Made by a program: the position numbers and the translations under genes. Positions 30,197-40,599 of a DNA stretch of 64,000 bases are shown piece after piece (the stretch's first letter is position 1; the number at the start of each line of letters is the position of its first letter). The stretch comes from Nocardia cyriacigeorgica. Its GTDB lineage: Bacteria > Actinomycetota > Actinomycetes > Mycobacteriales > Mycobacteriaceae. The notes beneath the pieces were generated by a model that saw only the letters and a program-made list of their open reading frames with translations, had not been told where the DNA came from and did no database searches. The stretch covers positions 1 through 64,000 of the forward strand of contig NZ_JARWNX010000059.1 of assembly GCF_029868385.1 (NCBI RefSeq). The letters run 5' to 3'.

Positions 30197-30649
30197 ATGA
30201 AGCGCATGACCTCGTTCGGTGATCTGCTCGGACCGCAACCGGTACTGCTGCCGGAAATCTCCGATGCCGAGGACGCGCTCCTCGCCAAGGCCGATCCGGT
30301 GCAGGTCGCGGCCGATCATCCGGCCGCCTCGATCGCCTGGGCGCATCTGGCCGAAGCGGCGCTGGCGCGCGCGGAAGCGGCGGGGGAGACCGTCAATCAC
30401 GACGTCGTCGCCGCCTACGCCTTCGCCCGCACCGGCTACCACCGCGGTCTCGACCTGTTGCGCCGCAACGGCTGGAAGGGTTTCGGCCCGGTGCCGTGGA
30501 GCCATGAACCCAACCAGGGTTTCCTGCGCAGCGTCGGTGCGCTCGCCAGGGCCGCACGTGCCATCGGCGAATCCGATGAATACGCCCGCTGTCTCGACCT
30601 GCTCGAGGACTGCGATCCGCGCGCCGCCGCGGAACTCGGTCTGGACTGA
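30197..30649 (+). CDS. DUF3151 family protein
   Basis: 150-residue cytosolic protein of the actinobacterial DUF3151 family (M. tuberculosis Rv0360c type), with FGDLLGPQPVLLP, HPAASIAWAHLAEAAL, AYAFARTGYHRGLDLLR and GFGPVPWSHEPNQGF. It looks like a small helical-repeat (TPR-like) fold. Role unknown. Start is ATG 30197 or 30206. The next gene begins 35 bases downstream on the same strand. Confidence 0.85.
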   Translation: MKRMTSFGDLLGPQPVLLPEISDAEDALLAKADPVQVAADHPAASIAWAHLAEAALARAEAAGETVNHDVVAAYAFARTGYHRGLDLLRRNGWKGFGPVPWSHEPNQGFLRSVGALARAARAIGESDEYARCLDLLEDCDPRAAAELGLD

Positions 30650-30684
30650 TCCCAACACCGACCCTCGACGAAACAGATCCCGAG

Positions 30685-31833
30685 TTGATCGACCCGACCT
30701 CCCGCGTCGCCCTCGCACGGGCCGGTGGCATGGACCGGTTGCGCAGTTCCTGGACCCGCCTGCGCCTGTCCGCGCTGCCCATCTTGCAGTGCGCTGTCGG
30801 CGCCGCCCTCGCCTGGTTCATCGCGCACAACGTCATCGGTCACGCGCTGCCCTTCTTCGCGCCGACGGCGGCGGTCGTGTCGATCGGGATCTCCTTCGGC
30901 GCGCGGCTGCGTCGTTCGGTGGAGCTGGTCGTGGGTGTCGCGGTCGGCATCGGCATCGGTGACCTGTTCATCTCCCAGGCCGGAACCGGCATCTGGCAGA
31001 TCGCGCTGGTCGTCGCGGTGGCCATGAGTCTGGCGGTGTTCCTCGACGGCGGCACCATCATCGCCATGCAGGCGGCCGGTTCGGCCGTGCTGGTCGCGAC
31101 CCTGCTGCCGCCCACCGCGGGCGGCGGTTTCTCCCGGATGATCGATGCGCTGGTCGGTGGTCTGGTCGGCGTGGTCGTCGTCGCCGCGATCCCGTTGCAT
31201 CCGGTGCGCCGGGCGCGGGAGCAGGCAGGGGAGATCCTCGGTGTGATGGGTAAATCCCTGATCGACGGCGCCGAGGGCCTGCTGGAACAGGATGCCGACA
31301 AGGTGCACAACGCGCTGAGCGCGGTCCGCGCCACCCAATCGCAGCTGGATTCGCTGCGCAAAACCCTCGAGGGCGGACGGGAGATCAGCCGGATCTCACC
31401 GCTGTACTGGAACTCGCGCAAACGCCTCGAACGCATCCGCGCCACCGCCGATCCGCTCGACAACGCCGTCCGCAATACGCGCGTGCTGCTGCGGCGCGGC
31501 CTGACCCTGGTTCGTGACGACGAGATCCTCGATCCGCGCCTGATCGACGAGGTGGAGGGCCTTGGTCGCGCGGTCGACGTGGTGCGCCGGATGATGCTCG
31601 CCGACCCGGGCCAGCAGCCGGATCGGGCCGAAGCCGCACGGGTACTGCGTTCGGTCGCCAAGGGTGCACGTCCCGAACTCGTTTCCGGCGCCGGTCTTTC
31701 GGCCCATGTGGTCTTCGCCCAGGTACGTTCGACGGTGGTCGATCTGATGCAGGTCTGCGGTATGCAGCGCATCTCGGCCATCGCGCTGCTGCCGCCGACC
31801 GTGCCGAATCCGTATGTGCGGCCCGAGGACTGA
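30685..31833 (+). CDS. FUSC/aromatic acid exporter-like membrane protein
   Basis: 382 residues. Six or so N-terminal hydrophobic helices (about 28-180, with FFAPTAAVVSIGISFGARLRR) match the FUSC half of aromatic acid exporters, followed by a cytosolic helical domain of about 190 residues. Most full exporters have two such units per chain; this one has one and may dimerise. Start is TTG 30685 or ATG 30730; neither has a clear ribosome binding site. Substrate unknown. Confidence 0.75.
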   Translation: MIDPTSRVALARAGGMDRLRSSWTRLRLSALPILQCAVGAALAWFIAHNVIGHALPFFAPTAAVVSIGISFGARLRRSVELVVGVAVGIGIGDLFISQAGTGIWQIALVVAVAMSLAVFLDGGTIIAMQAAGSAVLVATLLPPTAGGGFSRMIDALVGGLVGVVVVAAIPLHPVRRAREQAGEILGVMGKSLIDGAEGLLEQDADKVHNALSAVRATQSQLDSLRKTLEGGREISRISPLYWNSRKRLERIRATADPLDNAVRNTRVLLRRGLTLVRDDEILDPRLIDEVEGLGRAVDVVRRMMLADPGQQPDRAEAARVLRSVAKGARPELVSGAGLSAHVVFAQVRSTVVDLMQVCGMQRISAIALLPPTVPNPYVRPED

Positions 31834-32118
31834 CCGACTACTCGACCCACCCGGCCCACACTGCGTGTCCGACCGGCGTCCGCGGCGGCGGCACCACCGA
31901 TCTTCGCGTAGTCGGCTACTCAGGCGACGCCTCCCACCGATCCCTAACGTGAGAGCCGACCGAGCCGACGAGGGGTGGTGCGGTCACACACTTCGCCGCA
32001 CAGCGTGACGCGCGCCGGGGGCATCTCGGTGTAGGTGGCCCAGCGGGCTGGGGCCGCGCTGCGGAGGCGAAGACCAGGGTCGTCCGGTCCATCGACCGGG
32101 CGGCCCTGAGTTCTGCGG

Positions 32119-32898
32119 TCAGGTCCAGAATCGAGTGAGGTAACCGCCCCAGCGCGACCACAGCGACGGCACACCCGACAGCTCGTACAGGGCATACACC
32201 GCATCGAAGAACACCTGATTGATCGCCGGGGTGAACAGCAGCGCGAACAGGATCAGCATGCCGAACGGCTTGAACTGGTCGAGCGCGCGACGCGTCTGAT
32301 AGCTCAGCGACGGCTCCAGGATTCCGTAACCATCCAGCCCCGGAATCGGCAGCAGATTCAGCAATGCGGCCGTCACCTGGAGAAACGCCAGAAAGCTCAA
32401 CCCGAACCAGAACGCGGCATGTTCCTCGGCGCTGCCGAACAGTCGCACGATGAGCAGCAGCAGCGCCGCGCACACCACATTCACCGCGGGCCCGGCCCCA
32501 CTGATGATCCGCTGGATCCGAGTGGAGAAGTTGTGCGCGTGCACATACACCGCGCCACCGGGCAGACCGATGCCGCCGAGCGCGATGAACACGATCGGCA
32601 AGACGATCGACAGCAGCGGATGACTGTATTTCAACGGATTCAACGTGAGGTACCCGCGCAGCTCGACCTCGCGGTCCCCGGCCCGCCACGCCACGTACGC
32701 GTGCGCGAACTCGTGCAGACACAGGCTGACGATCCACCCGAACACCACGAGTAGGAAGACACCGGCCTTGGCCCGCACCGAGTCCAGATCGGCGTCCCAG
32801 GCCAGCACACCGCCCGCCACCGCGATCACCACGACCAGCAGGAAGATCGGGCTCGGCCGCACCGCGCCGGAGCGGCGGGCCGCGATGGGAAAGCTCAT
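32119..32898 (-). CDS. M50 site-2 protease-like membrane metalloprotease
   Basis: 259-residue intramembrane zinc protease. The HExxH motif is His62-Glu63-Phe-Ala-His66 (LHEFAHAY) and the third ligand lies in NLLPIPGLDGYG (Asp189). About six membrane helices. No PDZ domain, so it belongs to the short group like M. tuberculosis Rv0359. Its ATG overlaps the stop of the upstream gene by four bases, so the two proteins are made together. The 285 bases after it (31834-32118) hold no supportable gene. Confidence 0.9.
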   Translation of the reverse strand: MSFPIAARRSGAVRPSPIFLLVVVIAVAGGVLAWDADLDSVRAKAGVFLLVVFGWIVSLCLHEFAHAYVAWRAGDREVELRGYLTLNPLKYSHPLLSIVLPIVFIALGGIGLPGGAVYVHAHNFSTRIQRIISGAGPAVNVVCAALLLLIVRLFGSAEEHAAFWFGLSFLAFLQVTAALLNLLPIPGLDGYGILEPSLSYQTRRALDQFKPFGMLILFALLFTPAINQVFFDAVYALYELSGVPSLWSRWGGYLTRFWT

Positions 32899-33566
32899 CG
32901 GACCAGCAACCAGGGCTCGTGATGCCGGTAGAACGTGGATCGGGGCACGGTGCGTTCGCTGTCGATGCCGTCGCGGGTCACCCTGGCGCCTGGCGTGCCG
33001 AGCTGGGCGGCGCGCCCGCTGACCCAGCGTCGTTTACGCACCCCGCGCTGCACGGCGGCGCGTACGCCTGGCATCTCCAGCGTCGGCGAGACCAGCATGG
33101 CCGCGACCTTGCCGGAGAACAGTTGGGTGTCGTCGACGTAGGCCTCGCCCTCCAGCTTGTCGCCCTCGGCGCCGACCAGCGTCGCCCGGCCGACCAGCAC
33201 CGTCCCGGTGTCGTCACGGATCAGCGGCACCTCGGTGGCGCGCCCCTCCAGCGCCCGCCGCGCCGCGGCGTTACCGGTGCCGGTCTCATAAGCGCGTGAA
33301 CCGTAGGTCTTGTCGACCGGCACATAACCGATCTCCACATTCAGCCGTTCGGTGCGCATCAGATGGGTGAGCACCGCGGCAAGGGCGGCGTCGTCACCGA
33401 GCACGATCAAACGCGGCAGGCTGTCGGCCGCGAGCACCGGAAGCAGCTCATCGATCTCGCCGGTATCGGGGATGGCGTCGGTCTGCGTGGTCGGCTGGGA
33501 AGCGAGGGCAATCGGTACCGGTGCGCCGTCGCAACGGAGAACATGGGTACTCAAACTGCCGTACAC
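32895..33566 (-). CDS. Conserved protein with DAGK-like segment, coupled to the M50 protease
   Basis: 223 residues, counterpart by position of Rv0358. LIVLGDDAALAAVLTHL, then NVEIGYVPVD and GTGNAAARRALEGRATEVPL resemble the GGDGT, glycine-rich and GTGNDFAR segments of the diacylglycerol kinase/NAD kinase-like fold. The GGDGT nucleotide motif is replaced by LGDDA, so kinase activity is doubtful. The C-terminal 60 residues are basic and end in FYRHHEPWLLVR. GAGGAGG lies directly before the GTG start. Stop overlaps the protease start (ATGA). The fold assignment is inference from motif order. Confidence 0.6.
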   Translation of the reverse strand: MYGSLSTHVLRCDGAPVPIALASQPTTQTDAIPDTGEIDELLPVLAADSLPRLIVLGDDAALAAVLTHLMRTERLNVEIGYVPVDKTYGSRAYETGTGNAAARRALEGRATEVPLIRDDTGTVLVGRATLVGAEGDKLEGEAYVDDTQLFSGKVAAMLVSPTLEMPGVRAAVQRGVRKRRWVSGRAAQLGTPGARVTRDGIDSERTVPRSTFYRHHEPWLLVR

Positions 33567-33801
33567 CCTCCTCGATCCGGCCGACTCCCGTCGGTCGTCC
33601 AGCCCACTTCACTCGGACGATTCAACATCCGCCAGCAGCAACCATAGCTCTGTCGACTATTCCGCGCCTGGTCGCTGTCCGGCAAGGCTGGAGCCGTGCC
33701 GATCGATGGGTCGACTAGACTGTGCTTCCGGCCACCGCCTCGATACGGCAGGTAGCTGCAACACAGACGGTGTTGCGCGTCGAACCGTAGGAGACACGAC
33801 C

Positions 33802-35088
<1,287 letters not shown>

Positions 35089-35354
35089 CGAACCGCGACG
35101 CCGGCTCAGCGGCCGACGACACGAAGTCCGATGCCGGCGACTACGTCGGTGCGCCATCGCCGCAACAGCCGGTCCCGCCCAATTTTCGAGCGAAGCGAGA
35201 CCGAGCCCCAAAGTTCGCGGCCCGTCTCGCGTCACCGCTGCCGCTGCGACCGCCCATCGAACCCTGCGTTAGGGCAGAGGCGAGACACCAAGGGGCCGCG
35301 AACCGCGGCGCCGGAGGCGACGCAATCGAACACAGTTGGCTCTACAGTAGGTGG

Positions 35355-37955
35355 ATGGCTCGGAACTGGCCGATGATCGAACGCGCGACCGAATTCGAGG
35401 CGATTCGCTCCGCGCTCACCGGTGACGGCCCGGTCGGTGCGGTGCTCACCGGCGATGCGGGGGTCGGTAAGACAACGCTCGCCAGGCAGGCCACGGCGGC
35501 GGTGGGCGGTAACGTCCGCTGGGTGGCCGGCACCGAGTCGGCGCGCAGCATCCCGCTCGGCGTATTCGCCCATATGGTCGGGGTATACACCGCCCACGAT
35601 CCGGTGACGTTCATGTCGGCCGCGCGGGAGGCGCTGCTGGCCGATGGGCCGATCATCATCGGCGTCGACGACGCTCATCTGCTCGATCAACTCTCCGCGA
35701 CACTGCTGTTGCAGTTGGCGATCGACCGGGCCGCCCGGATCGTCGCGACCGTGCGCAGCGGAGTCCAGGTGCCCGATGCGGTGACCTCGCTGTGGAAAGA
35801 CGGGCATCTGCTGCGCATCGACCTGAATCCGTTCAGCCAGCGGCAGAGCGTGGATCTGGTGGAATCGATGCTCGGTGGGCAGCTCGAGGGATTCACCGCG
35901 AACCTGATGTGGGAATCCTCCGGCGGTAACGCGCTGTTCCTGCGGCATCTGGTGGAAGGTGCGCTCGAGGCGGGTTCGCTGCGTCAGGTCAATGGCGTCT
36001 GGCAGCTGCGTGGGCGGGCCGCTGTCACCTCGGAACTTGCGGCGCTGCTGGAAGATCGGGTGGAGCAACTACCCGAACCGGTGCTTCGGGTGCTGGAACT
36101 GCTCACCTTCTGCGAACCCATCGACCTCGAGGTCATGGCCGAACTCGCCGGTGAGGATGCGGTGGAGGCGGCCGAGAACCGCGGCGTCATCCGGGTGGTG
36201 GAGAACTCCCACGAACTGGTCGTGCGCTACAACCATCCGCTGTTCGGCGAGGTCATCCGGCGCCGGCTCGGTATCGCCTCGGCCCGGCGGCTGCGCGGAC
36301 AGCTGTATTCGGCGTTGAGTGAGCGGCGGATCAACTCCGCCGCCGACCGGATCCGCCTGGCCGAACTGGCCCTCGACAGCGATAAATCCGCCGATCTCGA
36401 ACTGTTCGAAGCCGCCGCGGCCGATGCGATCGGCCTGGCGAATCTGCCACTCGGCGAACGGTTCGCCCGCGCCGCGGTGGAACGTCGCGGTGGAGTGGAG
36501 TCGGCGGACTTGTTGGCGCGGGCGTTGCTGTGGCAGGGCCATCGGATCGAGGCCGAACGCACCTTGGCCAGCTTCGATCCCGACCAGCTCAGCGAGGTGC
36601 AGCTCGCGCGCTGGGGCAGCACTCGGGTGTCGAATCTGCTGTGGGCCATGGGCGATGCCGACCGCGCCGACGAGGTGCTCGCCCTGGTGCGGTCGAAGGT
36701 GAGTCATCCGAAGATCGCGGTGATCCTCACCGGGCTGGCGTCGGCGTGCGCGGTCAACGAGAACCGCATCGACGATGCCTTCGATGCCGCCGAAGCCGTG
36801 ATGAACACCGAGGATGCCCCGCCATGGGCGGTGTGGTGGGCGTCGTTCGGCGGCGGTCTCGCGCTGGCATTGATGGGCCGCGGTGAGGCCGCGCGCCAGT
36901 ACGCGGCACGCGGGCACGAGGTCGAATCGCATATCGATGGGCTGAACCGTTTCATGTCCACCCACGCCGAAGTGCTGGCCTTGACCTTCACCGGCGATCT
37001 GGAGGGTGCGCGCCGCCGCGCCACCGCCTATTTCGGCTACTCGGCGCCCGGACAGTATCTGGCCTGGGGAATGTCGAAGATCCTGCAAGGCACCGTCGAT
37101 GTGGCGCAGGGCCGGTTCCCCGACGGCATCGATAATTTGGAACAGGCGCTGGCCGCGCTGAGCACCGAAGGCGCTGCGGCCTGGATGTTTCCGGCGCGAT
37201 TGCGGCTGGCCGAAGCGTATTCGGCGCTCGGCCGGTCCACCGATGCCGCCGAGGCCATCGCGGGCGCGTCCGAACGGGGCGGCAGGCACAGCGCCGTATA
37301 CGAACCGCAGCTCGAGATCGCCAAGGCGTGGCTGGCCGGTGCCGAGGGGACGATGACCCCCGCGATCCGCTCGGCCATGGCCGCCGCCGACGCCGCGGCC
37401 CGCTCACATCAGCACGCCATCGAAGCGATCGCATTGCATACCGCGGCGCGGTTCGGTGAGCATTCGGTCGCAGGTCGGCTCGCCGATCTGGCCGCCAAGG
37501 TCGATGGTGAGCTGGTACAGGTGCAGGCCCGTCACGCCGTCGCCCTCGCCGCCCACGACGGTCCCGGACTCGACGCCGCCGCAACGGAATTCGAGCGCAT
37601 CGGTGCACTGCTGTCGGCCGCCGACGCCGCCGCCCAAGCCGCCTCGGCGCATGAACGCGCGGGGGATCGCCGTCGCCTACTGGAATCGGCCGCCACCGCC
37701 AACCGGCTCGCCGCCGCCTGCGGTGGTGCGAGCACGCCCGCCCTCCGGCAAGCGGCGCAACCGCTTCCGCTCACCGCACGCGAACGCGAGATCGCGAATC
37801 TGGTGGCCGCCGGTCTGTCGAACCGCCAGATCGCCGACCGGCTGACCGTGTCGGTCCGCACGGTGGAAGGCCACCTGTACCGTGCGTGCATCAAAATGGA
37901 TGTGACAGACCGGGAGTCGCTGGCAGCGGTGCTGCGCGGCGAAAAATCCACCTGA
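35355..37955 (+). CDS. Large ATP-binding LuxR-family regulator
   Basis: 866-residue LAL-type (MalT-like) regulator: an N-terminal ATPase with Walker A GDAGVGKTTLA (about 33-43) and Walker B IIIGVDDAHLL, a long helical TPR-like middle (about 330-790), and a C-terminal LuxR helix-turn-helix (about 795-855; LTAREREIANLVAAGLSN and SVRTVEGHLYRACIKM). Such proteins bind ATP and an inducer before activating genes. TACAGT at 35343-35348 ends six bases before the ATG, so a leaderless start is likely. The 266 bases after purA hold only this promoter and GC-rich sequence. Inducer and targets unknown. Confidence 0.9.
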   Translation: MARNWPMIERATEFEAIRSALTGDGPVGAVLTGDAGVGKTTLARQATAAVGGNVRWVAGTESARSIPLGVFAHMVGVYTAHDPVTFMSAAREALLADGPIIIGVDDAHLLDQLSATLLLQLAIDRAARIVATVRSGVQVPDAVTSLWKDGHLLRIDLNPFSQRQSVDLVESMLGGQLEGFTANLMWESSGGNALFLRHLVEGALEAGSLRQVNGVWQLRGRAAVTSELAALLEDRVEQLPEPVLRVLELLTFCEPIDLEVMAELAGEDAVEAAENRGVIRVVENSHELVVRYNHPLFGEVIRRRLGIASARRLRGQLYSALSERRINSAADRIRLAELALDSDKSADLELFEAAAADAIGLANLPLGERFARAAVERRGGVESADLLARALLWQGHRIEAERTLASFDPDQLSEVQLARWGSTRVSNLLWAMGDADRADEVLALVRSKVSHPKIAVILTGLASACAVNENRIDDAFDAAEAVMNTEDAPPWAVWWASFGGGLALALMGRGEAARQYAARGHEVESHIDGLNRFMSTHAEVLALTFTGDLEGARRRATAYFGYSAPGQYLAWGMSKILQGTVDVAQGRFPDGIDNLEQALAALSTEGAAAWMFPARLRLAEAYSALGRSTDAAEAIAGASERGGRHSAVYEPQLEIAKAWLAGAEGTMTPAIRSAMAAADAAARSHQHAIEAIALHTAARFGEHSVAGRLADLAAKVDGELVQVQARHAVALAAHDGPGLDAAATEFERIGALLSAADAAAQAASAHERAGDRRRLLESAATANRLAAACGGASTPALRQAAQPLPLTAREREIANLVAAGLSNRQIADRLTVSVRTVEGHLYRACIKMDVTDRESLAAVLRGEKST

Positions 37956-38061
37956 GTCCGGTGATGTGCGGGCGCGTATACCTACTCCGCCCGAGCCACC
38001 ACCCCGGACACCACATGACAACTCGTTGGCGTATCCGACAACCTTGTGTGAGCATCGCGGA

Positions 38062-38640
38062 ATGACCGAGAAGACCGAACATCGGACGAGTTCCGCGCCG
38101 CAGGCGACGACGGATTCCTTCCGCCGGGGCACCCCCGCTGATTCCGATGCGGTGGACCGGATCGACGAGTCGTTCACCACCAGTACGATCTTCGATGTCC
38201 GCGACACCGGTGCAGGGTTCGCGCTTGTTGAGATCACGGTGCCCGAGCCGATCGTCAAACGCTTCCCGGACGATGTCGACGACGACGCGGACGAATCGGT
38301 CCGGTTCGTCGCCGTGGATCAGGGCGGTGAGATCTGCGGTGCCATCGATATCCTCTTCGAGGAATGGAACGGGCGCCTGACGATCGCCGATATCAGAGTC
38401 GCTCCGAATCGCCGCGGTGTCGGCCTCGGCCGACAGCTGGTCGGCCTGGCTGTCGAACACGGACGTGAGCTGGGTGCACACACCTTGTGGCTCGAGGTCA
38501 CCAATATCAATGCACCCGCGATCAAGGCCTATCTCCGTATGGGATTCACCTTCTGCGGGCTCGACACATCGCTGTACCGGGGCACGCCGAGCGACGGTGA
38601 GATCGCGATCTTCATGAGCCGGGATCTGGGTCGAGGATGA
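38062..38640 (+). CDS. GNAT acetyltransferase, streptothricin acetyltransferase-like
   Basis: 192-residue acetyl-CoA-dependent N-acetyltransferase. The acetyl-CoA loop is VAPNRRGVGLGRQL, preceded by a long beta strand (GRLTIADIR). The C-terminal half, with WLEVTNINAPAIKAYLRMGF and LDTSLYRGT, resembles the SatA/Sat group that acetylates streptothricin. The first 30 residues are Thr/Ser-rich. It could equally be a metabolic acetyltransferase. Nearest upstream gene is the LuxR regulator, 107 bases away. Confidence 0.8.
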   Translation: MTEKTEHRTSSAPQATTDSFRRGTPADSDAVDRIDESFTTSTIFDVRDTGAGFALVEITVPEPIVKRFPDDVDDDADESVRFVAVDQGGEICGAIDILFEEWNGRLTIADIRVAPNRRGVGLGRQLVGLAVEHGRELGAHTLWLEVTNINAPAIKAYLRMGFTFCGLDTSLYRGTPSDGEIAIFMSRDLGRG

Positions 38641-38729
38641 CCGTACCGGGCGCACCATATCGGCGAGATCGCCCCTCGCCCGATGGTCGCGGTTCGAGTG
38701 CTGCGTACTTCATGGGCCGGTAGTCGGAG

Positions 38730-39125
38730 TCAGGGCGCAAGGGCGGTGACTTCGACTTCGATCTGCCAGTCGGGCTGGGCGAGGGCCGACACTTCGAGCA
38801 AGGTGTCGGCGGGGTACGGCTTGCTGAGGAATTCCTCGCGGAGCGCGATGATCTTGTCGAGGTTGGCCGGTATGTCGGTGACGAAGATGCCGACCTTGAC
38901 CACGTCCGCGAGGTCGGCTCCGGCCGCTGCCAAGACTTGCTGGATGTTGGCGAAGGCCTGGCGTCCCTGGGTCAGGAAGTCGTCGGAGACGGTGTTTCCC
39001 TGCTCGTCGAAACCCGCCTGTCCGGAAACGTAGAGCAAACCGTTGGCCTTGATGGCCTGTGAGATGTTGTAGGGCTCGTACCAGTCGAGTGCGGTGGCGA
39101 CCTTCTCGATGCGCTGTGCGGTCAT
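38730..39125 (-). CDS. Rid-family protein (YjgF/YER057c/UK114)
   Basis: 131-residue trimer-forming Rid protein. NANG-like ISQAIKANGLLYVSGQ, FANIQQVLAAAGADLADVVKV and IEVEVTALA match the family. The Arg in the (A)RxxVEV strand that binds the carboxylate in RidA imine deaminases is replaced: the segment here reads PADTLLEVSAL. So it may belong to a Rid subgroup without 2-aminoacrylate deaminase activity. AAGGGAG precedes the ATG. Divergent from a MarR gene, with the palindromic operator in between. Confidence 0.88.
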   Translation of the reverse strand: MTAQRIEKVATALDWYEPYNISQAIKANGLLYVSGQAGFDEQGNTVSDDFLTQGRQAFANIQQVLAAAGADLADVVKVGIFVTDIPANLDKIIALREEFLSKPYPADTLLEVSALAQPDWQIEVEVTALAP

Positions 39126-39144
39126 GATCGAACTCCCTTGCCGT

Positions 39145-39177
39145 TGTATGTACCTGCAATTAATGTATGTACATACA
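39145..39177. promoter_or_regulatory. Likely MarR operator between RidA and MarR genes
   Basis: TGTATGTACATACA (39164-39177) is a perfect 14-bp palindrome, and TGTATGTAC recurs at 39145-39153, 19 bases earlier on the same face of the helix. It lies in the AT-rich divergent promoter between the two genes, where a MarR protein would repress both. Confidence 0.75.
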
Positions 39178-39225
39178 GATGTTGTCACTACATGTACTCT
39201 GATGTCAACACGGAAGGCGGGAATC

Positions 39226-39633
39226 ATGGACGCGGTGATCTGGGAGCAGCTGGAGAGCCTGCACGGCATGGTGACTCAGCGGTTGGCCAAGGAGATGCAG
39301 CGCCGCCATCGCCTCGGTCTCTCCGAGTATCAGGCCCTGTGCCAGCTGGCCCGCGCCGACGATGGTGAGCTGCGGATGCAGGAGCTGGCCGAACTCATCG
39401 GACTCAATCAGAGTTCGGTCAGCCGCCTGGTTGCCCGCTTGGAAGCGGGGGGTCTTACCCGCCGTGATCTGTGCCCCGGAGATCGCCGGGGTGTGTACAC
39501 CGTGATCACGGAAGAGGGTCGTGCCCTGTATCGGGAGTCCGAGCCGACCTATCGGGAAGCCCTGAGTAAAGCGCTGGACGAGGCATCCGCGGATACTCGG
39601 ATCGGCGAGTTGGCCGCAAAACTCCGCGCGTGA
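39226..39633 (+). CDS. MarR-family transcriptional regulator
   Basis: 135-residue winged-helix repressor: MQELAELIGLNQSSVSRLVARLEAGGL is the recognition helix region and DRRGVYTVITEEG the wing. Probably dimeric and released by a small ligand. GGAAGG lies seven bases before the ATG. Divergent from the Rid gene and almost certainly controls it and itself through the TGTATGTACATACA site. Its stop is 15 bases from the convergent NlpC/P60 gene. Confidence 0.92.
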   Translation: MDAVIWEQLESLHGMVTQRLAKEMQRRHRLGLSEYQALCQLARADDGELRMQELAELIGLNQSSVSRLVARLEAGGLTRRDLCPGDRRGVYTVITEEGRALYRESEPTYREALSKALDEASADTRIGELAAKLRA

Positions 39634-39648
39634 TCGTGGCGGCCCGGT

Positions 39649-40383
39649 TCAGTATCGGCTGGCGCCCGCGAACGGCATGGTCGACATATCGGATTCGATG
39701 ACGCCCTCGCCGGAGGTCGAGGCGTGGATGACCTTGTCGCCGCCGGAGTACAGGGCGGAGTGGCCGCCGCCGTAGAACGACACCAGGTCGCCGGGGCGAA
39801 GGTCGTTGCGCGCGACCGGGGTTCCGGCGGCGAGCTGCTGATGGCTTGTGCGCGGTAGGTCGACGCCCGCACGGCTGTAGGACCACCGCACCAAGCCGGA
39901 GCAGTCGAACGCGTCGGGGCCGGTGCCACCTGCGGCGTAGCTCGCGCCCAGTTTGCTGCGTGCGGCTGCTATGGCGGCGTCGCCTCGGGTCTGCTCCGGG
40001 ATGGCGGCGGGTGGACGAATGCCCGGCAGGAATGACAGATCTAGGGGCAGCGGCGGGAGGGAGAAATCGATGGTTTCGACCTCGACGGCTGGCGGATACT
40101 GAGGCCCGGTTGGTTCACCTCGCGCGGGTACGAGCGCCGGACTTCTGCCCAGAATTTCCGCCGGTGAAATATCTTGCACCGGAATATTCACTTTTTCCGG
40201 GGCATCGAAACTATCGGGTACGGGATGGTTGAACGAGTCGATTTCGGGAATTTCCGGGGGCTGCGCGAATGCCGGTCCCGCAGTTGGTAGCAGGGCTGCT
40301 GCGACCCCGGCTGTCGAGCCGATGGCCAGAAAAAATGCGCGCAGCCTGCGAGAATATCGAACGTCGTCGTCAGATGTTGCCAT
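39649..40383 (-). CDS. Secreted NlpC/P60 peptidoglycan endopeptidase
   Basis: 244 residues: a signal peptide with likely cleavage after AFA (residue 40), a Pro-rich spacer and a C-terminal NlpC/P60 domain (about 133-244). The catalytic Cys is Cys161 in FDCSGLVRWSY, with His208 in GGHSALY and His220 in VIHAS as the remaining candidates. It resembles the RipA/RipB/RipD group that cuts D-Glu to meso-DAP bonds at septa. The 216-base upstream region is AT-rich for this genome; no known riboswitch was matched there. Confidence 0.92.
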   Translation of the reverse strand: MATSDDDVRYSRRLRAFFLAIGSTAGVAAALLPTAGPAFAQPPEIPEIDSFNHPVPDSFDAPEKVNIPVQDISPAEILGRSPALVPARGEPTGPQYPPAVEVETIDFSLPPLPLDLSFLPGIRPPAAIPEQTRGDAAIAAARSKLGASYAAGGTGPDAFDCSGLVRWSYSRAGVDLPRTSHQQLAAGTPVARNDLRPGDLVSFYGGGHSALYSGGDKVIHASTSGEGVIESDMSTMPFAGASRY

Positions 40384-40599
40384 GATGCGGTCCTCCGATG
40401 GTCACATCGAGGCCGATGGCGGACGAGCGGTGTTCACCACGGCCTTCGAATTGATTCGAAAAACGTCACGGTGATCTGTTCGGTCCAGTGGATCCGGGGG
40501 TTGATCTTTCTTTCGACGGCACACTCAGTACAGCGGAACACGCCATTGTTCAATAACGAAACAATAACAACGGTTTCGCTGTGGATTAATGTGGATTGA

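Noticed and set aside
31834..32118. Possible broken gene after the M50 protease (frames with MDRTTLVF and MPPARVTLCGEV)
   Set aside because: Short pieces in two frames hinted at a frameshift, but no family was recognised and the start lies at the protease end. No supportable gene.
35089..35354. RNA gene or extra ORF between purA and the LuxR gene
   Set aside because: Several short inverted repeats exist, but no cloverleaf or known RNA fold, and no frame with a plausible start.
40384..40599. c-di-AMP (ydaO-type) riboswitch upstream of the NlpC/P60 gene
   Set aside because: Actinobacterial cell-wall hydrolases often have one, but the conserved core was not found in this 216-base leader.
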